A DNA stretch of 40,527 nucleotides from assembly GCA_046703545.1 (NCBI GenBank), contig JBJKSX010000054.1, positions 1-40,527 of the forward strand. The letters are read 5' to 3'. A model generated the notes under the pieces. The model did no database searches and had not been told where the DNA came from. It saw only the letters and a list, made by a program, of their open reading frames with translations. Positions 23,789-30,248 of the stretch are shown here, piece after piece. Each line of letters starts with the position of its first letter. The stretch's first letter is position 1. The DNA comes from JAJZOM01 sp046703545. Lineage in GTDB: Archaea > Thermoplasmatota > Thermoplasmata > Thermoplasmatales > Thermoplasmataceae. The position numbers were made by a program, and so were the translations under genes.

Positions 23789-24475
23789 ATGGCTGAGGCT
23801 GAGGAGATCATTGGAGAACTGAAGAAACTGGCCAGATCGGATTACAGGGAAAGAATGTCAAGATTTGGCATTGATTCTCAAAATGCCCTGGGGGTGCCTG
23901 TGCCTGAAATCCGCAAGCTTTCTAAGAAGTTTCCGCACACCGTTGTTGTTTCAAGGAAGCTTTGGGCCACAGGCATCCACGAGGCAATGATCCTTTCCAC
24001 AATGGTGTTCCCTCCCGCAGAACTCACGGCTGTTATTGCGAATGAAATGGTAGGGGACATCAAATCCTGGGATGTGTGCGACCACTTCACGGGAAACCTT
24101 GTGGCGAATTCCAGCCCTGCACTTGTGATCGAACTTGCAGATACCTGGGGAAGTGACAGGAGGGAGTACGTCCGCAGGGCAGCATTCTCACTGATTGCCA
24201 GTGTTGATCATTCGCTGATGTACGGAAAGGAAAATGTCCAGCATTTTCTGTGCCTGATACGGGATGCTTCTGATGACGGCAGGAATTTTGTAAAGAAAGC
24301 TGTTGATTGGGCACTGAGGGAAATCGGCAAGAGCTCAAACCAGAACAGGCTTCTTGCACTGGCGGCTGCAGAAGATATACTCAACAATGGATCAAAGGCA
24401 GGGAGATGGATAGGAGACAATGCCAGAAGGGAACTGACGAGCAAGAAAATCACTGACAGGCTTTCCGGAAACTGA
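23789..24475 (+). CDS. AlkD-like DNA alkylation repair / HEAT-repeat protein
   Basis: This 228-residue all-helical protein matches the DNA_alkylation (AlkD) family. It opens with a helix containing MSRFGIDSQNALGVPVPEIRKLSK, as in AlkD proteins. It has the SWDVCDHF segment, the family's Trp/Asp position, and paired helical repeats such as RREYVRRAAFSLIA and NFVKKAVDWALREIGK. Family members are DNA glycosylases for alkylated purines or bind DNA without cleaving it. An SD-like AGGAGTAGGG lies before the ATG, and no TATA box is obvious in the 38-nt gap after copA, so it may be transcribed with it. Confidence 0.87.
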   Translation: MAEAEEIIGELKKLARSDYRERMSRFGIDSQNALGVPVPEIRKLSKKFPHTVVVSRKLWATGIHEAMILSTMVFPPAELTAVIANEMVGDIKSWDVCDHFTGNLVANSSPALVIELADTWGSDRREYVRRAAFSLIASVDHSLMYGKENVQHFLCLIRDASDDGRNFVKKAVDWALREIGKSSNQNRLLALAAAEDILNNGSKAGRWIGDNARRELTSKKITDRLSGN

Positions 24476-24520
24476 TTCACCTCCGGCAAATCATTTATTC
24501 TGTGCCGTATTTGTTAAATC

Positions 24521-25996
24521 ATGAAAATCCTCATCGATGGAACGTGGAAAAACTCTGAAAATGAGGAAGAGCTTAAGAAATACAACCCATCCACAGGAGA
24601 GCTGCTTGGGACTTTCCCCGCCGCCTCCAGGGAGGACGTGAACGCGGCAATTGATGCGGCGGAACGATCATACGAAAAGTGGTTTGGAATAGGATCTGTG
24701 GAAAGGTCAAAAATTCTCTACAGGACACGGGAGCTTATTGAGAAGTCAAGGGACGAACTTGAAAAACTCCTCCTTGATGAGAATGGGAAGACGCCAATAG
24801 AGGCACGGCAGGAGACTGATGGAGTAATAGACCAGATTCAATACTATGCAGAATTCGCAAGGAAAATAAATGGGGACATTGTGGAAGGTGACACACCAGA
24901 GAGAAAGATCTTCCAGTACAAGGTGCCCTACGGAGTTGTGGTTGCGCTAACCCCATGGAATTTCCCGGCTGCAATGGTTGCAAGGAAGCTTGCCCCTGCC
25001 CTGCTCACGGGAAATTCGGTTGTGCTGAAACCCAGCAGTGACACACCCTTCACTGCAGAATGGATAGTCAGGAAGTTCCTGGAGGCAGGTGTGCCAAAGG
25101 GAGTATTGAACTTTGTAACCGGAAAGGGGTCCGAAATCGGGGACCACATAGTTCAGCACAGGAAAGTGTCAGTTGTGACAATGACAGGGTCCACAACTAC
25201 CGGGCAGAGAATCATGCAAAAGGCCTCAGCCAACATGGCCAAGCTGGTTCTGGAGCTTGGGGGCAAAGCTCCCTTCATGGTCTGGAAGGATGCTGACCTC
25301 AAGAACGCATTGAGAGCATTCATATGGGCAAAACTGTGGAATGCAGGGCAGTCATGCATCGCAGCCGAGAGGCTCTATGTCCACTCGGACATATACGATG
25401 AATTCATGAAAATGGCAGCTTCTGCACTTTCAAGAATAAAAGTGGGAGACCCACGGACTTCAGACATGGGGCCCCTGATAAACAAATCAGCGCTGGAAAC
25501 AACGGAGAGGTTTGTCGAAGGGGCAAGAGAAAGCGGTTCAAGGATCATCGAAGGCGGAATGAGGCCGGAGGTTGGAAACGGATTCAAAAATGGTTACTTC
25601 TACAGGCCCACCCTGGTATCCGGTGCCGGCCAGGATTCCGAAATTTTCCAGGAGGAGGTATTTGGACCAGTAATCGGCTCGATGCCTGTGGAAAGCGAGG
25701 ATGACCTTTTCAGGTATGCCAACGATTCAAAGTTTGGGCTGGCTTCGTACCTATTTACCAGGGATCCGGACCTCATGTTCAGGGCAACCGAAGGAATACG
25801 GTTTGGAGAGGTCTATGTGAACATGCCTGGCCCCGAGTCATCCCAGGGTTACCACACTGGATTCAGGCTTACAGGTCAGGCTGGAGAAGGCAGCGCATAT
25901 GGGATAGGGGAATATCTCAAACTGAAGAACATTTACATTGATTACTCGGGCAGGCCTCTTGAGGTTGAGACAGTCAGGGAAGATCTCATCGGTTAA
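24521..25996 (+). CDS. NAD(P)-dependent aldehyde dehydrogenase
   Basis: This 491-residue enzyme has all the aldehyde dehydrogenase motifs: the cofactor segment PWNFP (145-149), VVLKPSSDTPF (Lys170), the TGSTTTGQRI turn (222-231), the catalytic Glu245 in LELGGKAPF and the catalytic Cys279 in NAGQSCIAAERL. The C-terminal EIFQEEVFGPV and FGLASYLFT follow. Thermoplasmatales use such enzymes for glyceraldehyde oxidation in the non-phosphorylative Entner-Doudoroff pathway, so glyceraldehyde dehydrogenase is one candidate, alongside succinate-semialdehyde or lactaldehyde. The ATG follows a TATA-like box (CATTTATTC, about 24490) by about 27 nt. Confidence 0.92.
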   Translation: MKILIDGTWKNSENEEELKKYNPSTGELLGTFPAASREDVNAAIDAAERSYEKWFGIGSVERSKILYRTRELIEKSRDELEKLLLDENGKTPIEARQETDGVIDQIQYYAEFARKINGDIVEGDTPERKIFQYKVPYGVVVALTPWNFPAAMVARKLAPALLTGNSVVLKPSSDTPFTAEWIVRKFLEAGVPKGVLNFVTGKGSEIGDHIVQHRKVSVVTMTGSTTTGQRIMQKASANMAKLVLELGGKAPFMVWKDADLKNALRAFIWAKLWNAGQSCIAAERLYVHSDIYDEFMKMAASALSRIKVGDPRTSDMGPLINKSALETTERFVEGARESGSRIIEGGMRPEVGNGFKNGYFYRPTLVSGAGQDSEIFQEEVFGPVIGSMPVESEDDLFRYANDSKFGLASYLFTRDPDLMFRATEGIRFGEVYVNMPGPESSQGYHTGFRLTGQAGEGSAYGIGEYLKLKNIYIDYSGRPLEVETVREDLIG

Positions 25997-26100
25997 CCTT
26001 CCCGCCAATCATTTTTCCACTTTTGACCAAATGCACAGTGCCAGTTCGTGCAGATTTCCGACTGCACCAACTTGGGCTTAATTCTTCCAATTCAGTTAAA

Positions 26101-26169
26101 ATGGGAGTTAAAGAAATCCATAATGAGATAAGGAAAAGGGACGCATATGTTGTTCACATGAACAGGTAA
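26101..26169 (+). CDS. possible 22-aa leaderless ORF
   Basis: The ORF MGVKEIHNEIRKRDAYVVHM, ending NR, starts about 25 nt after a TATA-like GCTTAATTC (about 26073). Its end overlaps the convergent hemerythrin gene by 16 nt. It is charged and helical. It may instead be a stray ATG; nothing else supports it. Confidence 0.18.
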   Translation: MGVKEIHNEIRKRDAYVVHMNR

Positions 26170-26657
26170 TTGAATGCACTTTCTGTCATGCCCATGGCCT
26201 TCCTGTAATTCTTAACACCGAAGGAAGAGATAACACTGCCTATTTCCTTGGATGCGGATCGGTAGACGTAATTGTCCAGGCTCCTCCACCTTGTGAAGAT
26301 GTCTGATTCTTCTCTTTCATTGTGTTCGATAAGTAGTCTGGTGTAGAGTGGCATCCTCTCCAGGTAAAGTTCCTCATTTCCGCTTTCTTTCCACTGGATC
26401 AGGTTTCCAGCAAGCTTGTCCAGCAGTTTGTGGTCCGCAGCTATCTTGCTGATGGTGGCACGGTACTCATCTGCATCCTCCCAGAGTGGCTCATAAAGAT
26501 TAGGAAAAACGATCTTCTCCTCAATCTCAATATGCACATCCATGAGAAATTGGTGGAACGCAACAAATCTTTCAAAATCCGGCGATACATCCTGGAGCCT
26601 CCTGAATGATCTGCATTGTAGGTGTTCTATCAAAAGCAATTCAACTGCATCCGCCAT
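26154..26657 (-). CDS. hemerythrin (HHE cation-binding) domain protein
   Basis: This protein of 167 residues has a four-helix-bundle HHE domain. Candidate iron ligands appear in the expected series: IEHLQ, FHQFLMDVHIEIEEKIVFP, ADHKLLDKL and LIEHNEREESDIF. Such proteins bind a di-iron centre and sense or store oxygen or nitric oxide, or protect iron-sulfur proteins. The frame continues upstream to TTG at 26711, but ATG at 26657 begins exactly at the domain. A TATA-like box near 26733 would also fit the TTG, so the start is not certain. The C-terminal ~45 residues form further helices. It lies between the convergent aldehyde dehydrogenase gene and tRNA-Gly. Confidence 0.82.
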   Translation of the reverse strand: MADAVELLLIEHLQCRSFRRLQDVSPDFERFVAFHQFLMDVHIEIEEKIVFPNLYEPLWEDADEYRATISKIAADHKLLDKLAGNLIQWKESGNEELYLERMPLYTRLLIEHNEREESDIFTRWRSLDNYVYRSASKEIGSVISSFGVKNYRKAMGMTESAFNYLFM

Positions 26658-26742
26658 GATTACAGGAGTACATGGGAAACCACCTATGAAACAGTTATGG
26701 CCAGAAAACAAGAGTTATGCACACTAATGATTGAATAAAGAA

Positions 26743-26815
26743 TGCGGGTGCCGGGATTTGGACCCGAGGCACGAGCTTGGCAAGCTCGAGTGTTACCAGG
26801 CTACACCACACCCGC
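26743..26815 (-). tRNA. tRNA-Gly (GCC)
   Basis: The minus strand folds as a 73-nt tRNA. The acceptor is GCGGGTG/CACCCGC, the anticodon stem CGAGC/GCTCG encloses TTGCCAA with anticodon GCC, and the discriminator is A with no encoded CCA. The T loop reads TCCAAAT: position 55, normally T (pseudouridine), is C. There is no intron. A TATA-like AAATTAATATCAAA (about 26836-26849, minus strand) lies upstream. Confidence 0.93.
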
Positions 26816-27372
26816 TTGCCTCTGACATCGCCTTTTTGATATTAATTTTTGCTCCAAGTTTTTCCTGATGGCCCTTCAAACAGGGGCTTGCAATCAGGTG
26901 GTTAAAAGAGACAAACAGCACTTAAAGGGATAATGGAAGAGGAAAGTTAATTATGGGAATTGCATCCACAGGTGAAAGCGAAATCCCTCGAATTTCACTA
27001 TACTTAAATGACTACCCTAATATGTTTGCGCTGCTCTCTTGCACGGTAGCGAAAAGTTGGGTAGAATTTTAGCGATACAAGCGAAATAAATTGCCCATAT
27101 TGTGGGACTAGAACACCCCAACACCGTAAAACAAAGGGTCAAGGGTCAATTTTTGATGTGAAAAACCTTTGTTGCGGTTTAAGCAACAAACACAATAATA
27201 GTTATATATTAATTATGTGCGGACAGCCCAAAATGAGGAGTTTTAAGCATATTGGCATAAAATGCAAATTGTTATTCCAAAAACTACTTCGCTATAAGCT
27301 CACTTCGCTAAAAATACTACAAAACTCTTTTAATACTATGACTTCTTATGCATCAAATAGGTGATTCCAAGA
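26816..27372. other. A/T-rich gene-poor spacer with repeats, hairpins and small ORFs
   Basis: This stretch of about 550 nt between tRNA-Gly and tes has no recognised gene, and its second half is visibly richer in A+T than the flanks. It holds the tRNA-Gly promoter, a 39-codon ORF (26953-27072) and a frame from about 27065 to 27364. That frame contains CPYCG and LCCG cysteine knuckles and lacks a good start. There is also a strong TATA (GTTATATATTAATT, 27201-27214) 25-30 nt before an ATG at 27233, a tandem GGGTCAA repeat (27136-27149), and ACTTCGCTA twice near 27288 and 27301. It may contain a small RNA gene, a leader region of tes, or the remnant of a decayed element. Confidence 0.5.
27130..27190 (+). 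promoter_or_regulatory. overlapping, mutually exclusive inverted repeats upstream of tes
   Basis: Segment 1 AACAAAGG (27130-27137) can pair with segment 2 CCTTTGTT (27166-27173). The overlapping segment TTTGTTGC (27168-27175) can pair with GCAACAAA (27183-27190) across a 7-base loop. The two 8-bp stems cannot form together. This is the layout of an RNA switch or attenuator, but no transcript is proven. Confidence 0.35.
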
Positions 27373-29193
27373 ATGATAATGTCTGAGGAAAAAAACAGGT
27401 ATCCTGAAATCAGATTTTCAAATGATTTCGAGATCTCTAAGAACGCACCGTTTACAACGGTGGACGACTTTGTCAACGAAATGGGCCACCTGATTACTTC
27501 AGATATGATGGTGATCAGGGTCACAGAAAGTCTGTGCCCAATATGTGTTGATGATGAGAAGTTCGACCAGATGAGGGTGCCTGCAGCGGTATACGAACAT
27601 GCCGGCGAAGTTAAGCTCATTAAGGAGTGCGCCGAACATGGAATTACTAAAGAGAAATACTGGGAAGACTACGAAATGTACCAGGAAGCCAAGAAGTGGC
27701 TCGACCCAGGTGTCAAGATCCTCAACCCACACGTTGCATACCTCGAATCAAAGATTGTATGCCCGACCCACTGTGGTCTCTGTGTCAAGCACAAGTCACA
27801 CACAGGTCTCGGCAATGTAGTAGTTACAAACAGGTGTGACCTTTCCTGCTGGTATTGCTTCTTCTATGCAAAGGAGAACGAGCCAATCTATGAGCCAACT
27901 CAGGACCAGGTAAGAATGATGCTGAGAAGGATGAGGAATGAAAAGCCTGTTGGAGCAAACGCTGTCCAGATCACTGGCGGAGAACCAGCAATAAGGGATG
28001 ATATCATTGACATCATCAAGATCGCCAGAGAAGAGGGCTATGAGCACATCCAGCTTAACACTAACAGCATAAGGTCTGCATTCGACCCTGACTTCCCAAA
28101 ACAGATCAGGTCAGCAGGTTCAAACGTCATTTACACAAGTTTCGATGGTCCAACACCAAGATCAAACCCCAAGAACTTCTGGGAGATCCCCGCAGCTCTT
28201 GAGAACTACAAGAAAGCTCCTCTGGGAGTTGTGCTTGTTCCAACCGTCATTGGCGGTGTGAACGACAAGTATCTTGGAGATATCATCAGGTTCGGACTTT
28301 CAAACATTGATTCAGTCAGAGCTGTCAACTTCCAGCCTGTAAGTCTTGTGGGCAGAATGCCTGACAGGATGAGGGAGAAGCAGAGAGTCACCATACCTGG
28401 AGCAATCAAGAAGATAGAGCAGCAGACAGATGGCCTCATTGGAAGGGAAGACTTCTTCACAGTGCCATCCACAGCTAAGGTCTCTGACTTTGTTGAGCAG
28501 CTCAAGGGCAAGGAAATGTACAAACTTTCAATCCACTTCGCCTGTGGAATGGGAACATACATCTTCAAGGACGACGAGAGGATCATACCCATTACAAGGT
28601 TCATAGATGTGAGAGGAATGTTTGAGCACATTGGTGAGCTCGCTGATGAGATAAAGAACTCAAACTTCAAGAGACTCAGCAAGGCAGTCACAGTACCAAA
28701 ACTGCTTCTTAGCCTGAACAAATTTGTTGACTACGAGAAGGCACCAAAGGACTTCAAGCTCAAGGACATGATATACAACGCCTTCACTGATGGAGACTAC
28801 CACGGACTCAAGGCTTTCCACTACAAGTCTATGTTCATTGGATTCATGCACTTCATGGACCCATACACATACGATGTGGACAGAGTTGAGAGGTGTGATA
28901 TCCACTATGCTATGCCTGACGGCAGAGTAGTTCCCTTCTGTGCATTCAACGTTATCCCTGAACTTTACAGGGATGCAACACAGAGAAAGTACTCCATGCC
29001 TGCAAAGACATACGAAGAGAGAACAGGAAAGGTGCTCAAGAAGGACAAATACTTCAGAGAGTACACAAAGGAAGACAAGAGAAGAATCCTGGCTTTCTAC
29101 GAGAAGAGCATAGGCAGAAAACTCAGTGAAGATGAGATCGGAATCAACCTCGACGAGAAGATACCGGTCATATCATCAGAAAGACCTGAGTAA
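27373..29193 (+). CDS. tes: tetraether lipid synthase Tes homologue (radical SAM)
   Basis: This radical-SAM protein of about 606 residues is of the MJ0619/Tes type, which joins two archaeal lipid chains through C-C bonds to make membrane-spanning tetraethers. Clustered cysteines, numbered from the chosen ATG, match that multi-cluster enzyme. A rubredoxin-like site includes LCPICVDDE (55, 58) and ECAEHG (86); an auxiliary cluster has CPTHCGLCVKHK (130, 134, 137); the radical-SAM motif is CDLSCWYCFFYA (155, 159, 162). Later cysteines near 391, 508 and 523 could complete auxiliary sites. ITGGEPA (200-206) and the barrel follow. Codon use is more uniform than in the neighbours, suggesting high expression. 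GTG at 27361 and ATG at 27379 are alternative starts. Confidence 0.87.
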   Translation: MIMSEEKNRYPEIRFSNDFEISKNAPFTTVDDFVNEMGHLITSDMMVIRVTESLCPICVDDEKFDQMRVPAAVYEHAGEVKLIKECAEHGITKEKYWEDYEMYQEAKKWLDPGVKILNPHVAYLESKIVCPTHCGLCVKHKSHTGLGNVVVTNRCDLSCWYCFFYAKENEPIYEPTQDQVRMMLRRMRNEKPVGANAVQITGGEPAIRDDIIDIIKIAREEGYEHIQLNTNSIRSAFDPDFPKQIRSAGSNVIYTSFDGPTPRSNPKNFWEIPAALENYKKAPLGVVLVPTVIGGVNDKYLGDIIRFGLSNIDSVRAVNFQPVSLVGRMPDRMREKQRVTIPGAIKKIEQQTDGLIGREDFFTVPSTAKVSDFVEQLKGKEMYKLSIHFACGMGTYIFKDDERIIPITRFIDVRGMFEHIGELADEIKNSNFKRLSKAVTVPKLLLSLNKFVDYEKAPKDFKLKDMIYNAFTDGDYHGLKAFHYKSMFIGFMHFMDPYTYDVDRVERCDIHYAMPDGRVVPFCAFNVIPELYRDATQRKYSMPAKTYEERTGKVLKKDKYFREYTKEDKRRILAFYEKSIGRKLSEDEIGINLDEKIPVISSERPE

Positions 29194-29206
29194 ACCAATA
29201 CCACCC

Positions 29207-29234
29207 TTTTTATTCCCTTTTTTAATTTTCTTTT
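29207..29234 (+). terminator. T-rich terminator after tes
   Basis: Pyrimidine and T runs just after the tes stop (29191-29193) resemble an archaeal T-tract terminator. The same stretch contains a TTTTATT box about 28 nt before the archease TTG, so it can end one transcript and start the next. Confidence 0.5.
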
Positions 29235-29237
29235 AAC

Positions 29238-29642
29238 TTGACTTTTGAAATTATTGAACATACTGGCGACGTTGGCATACGATACTTTGGCTCCAACATT
29301 GAAGAACTCTTCAGCAGTGCTGTTGAAGGGACCGCTGCACTCATAGGAGAACCTGAAAAGAACTGCACAAGGGAGAAGGTCCATGTTCAGATCCAGTTTA
29401 CTGACACCCTTGACCTGATGTACCAGCTTCTGGACAGAATAATCAATTTCTTTGAAGTTGAGGAGATTCTGCTGGACAGGATTTTGAAGATGGAGCTTTA
29501 TAGGAATGAAGCAGAAATGGATCTCGAAGGATGCAGGATTACGGAGAAATTCCAGTATAATTACATAATGAAGGCACCCACTTACCACAAGATGGAAATC
29601 AGCGCTGAGAAAGGGTTCGGAGTCCAGATTTTCGATATCTGA
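29238..29642 (+). CDS. archease
   Basis: This 134-residue protein of the archease family activates the tRNA-splicing ligase RtcB, helping its guanylylation and turnover. Family marks are the N-terminal FEIIEHTGDVGI (Asp11, a calcium/metal residue), GTAALIGE, the central DLMYQLLDRIINFFEVEEILL and the C-terminal GFGVQIFDI. The frame begins with TTG at 29238, placed about 28 nt after a TATA-like TTTTATT, and the first residues match the normal archease N-terminus, so a leaderless TTG start is credible. RtcB is not in the window. It lies between tes and pdaD on the same strand. Confidence 0.93.
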   Translation: MTFEIIEHTGDVGIRYFGSNIEELFSSAVEGTAALIGEPEKNCTREKVHVQIQFTDTLDLMYQLLDRIINFFEVEEILLDRILKMELYRNEAEMDLEGCRITEKFQYNYIMKAPTYHKMEISAEKGFGVQIFDI

Positions 29643-29692
29643 TCCTGATCCTGACTATAGCTTTATTTGGAAAATGCAATTATGTCCTTGAA

Positions 29693-30244
29693 ATGCCATC
29701 ACTTGTCCCAAAGAAAATCTTCTTCACCAGGGGTGTTGGAAGAGGCCAGAGCCAATTGCAGTCATTCGAGGAAGCACTGAGAGATGGGGGAATTGCCCCC
29801 TATAATCTTGTGGGGATCAGCTCCATTTTCCCTCCTTTTGCGGAATCCATTTCACGAGAGGAAGGCCTGAAGCTTCTGTCCCCCGGCCAGATACTTTTTA
29901 CAGTGCTTGCAAGGAATTCTTCCGATGAGCTGAACCGCATGGTTTCCGCTGCCATTGGATACGCCATACCCACAGACAGAAGCAAATGGGGGTACCTCAG
30001 CGAGCACCACAGTTTTGGGGAGACAGAAAAGGTTGCAGGTTTCTTTGCTGAAAAACTGGCAGCCGAAATGCTTTCAAGCACCGTTGGCCAGATTGACCAG
30101 CTCAATTGGGATGAAAACACCGAGGAATACACCCTGCAGGACAAGATTCTTACAACAAAGAACATTTGCTCAACAGCCGTAGTGATGAAGGCTGGTGAGT
30201 GGACGACTGTAATCTCTGCTGCAGTTCTGATAGTTGGAGATTAA
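29693..30244 (+). CDS. pdaD: pyruvoyl-dependent arginine decarboxylase
   Basis: This 183-residue proenzyme forms agmatine from arginine, feeding polyamine synthesis and the agmatine modification of tRNA-Ile2. It cleaves itself between Ser43 and Ser44 in NLVGISSIFPP, and the new N-terminal serine becomes the pyruvoyl group. Other family marks are FFTRGVGRGQSQLQSFEEAL and the segment YLSEHHSFGETEKVAG, which holds the conserved catalytic-type Glu. The length is normal. Its stop lies within a few bases of the leuS start, so the two are probably translated from one mRNA. Confidence 0.95.
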   Translation: MPSLVPKKIFFTRGVGRGQSQLQSFEEALRDGGIAPYNLVGISSIFPPFAESISREEGLKLLSPGQILFTVLARNSSDELNRMVSAAIGYAIPTDRSKWGYLSEHHSFGETEKVAGFFAEKLAAEMLSSTVGQIDQLNWDENTEEYTLQDKILTTKNICSTAVVMKAGEWTTVISAAVLIVGD

Positions 30245-30248
30245 CCCC

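Noticed and set aside
26743..27372. tRNA-Gly as an integration site for an element in the A/T-rich spacer
   Set aside because: The spacer is on the 5' side of the tRNA, whereas integrases usually leave elements at the 3' side, and I found no copy of the tRNA 3' end in the spacer.
29097..29588. 163-codon minus-strand ORF across tes and archease
   Set aside because: It overlaps two recognised genes antisense and has no promoter or known motif.
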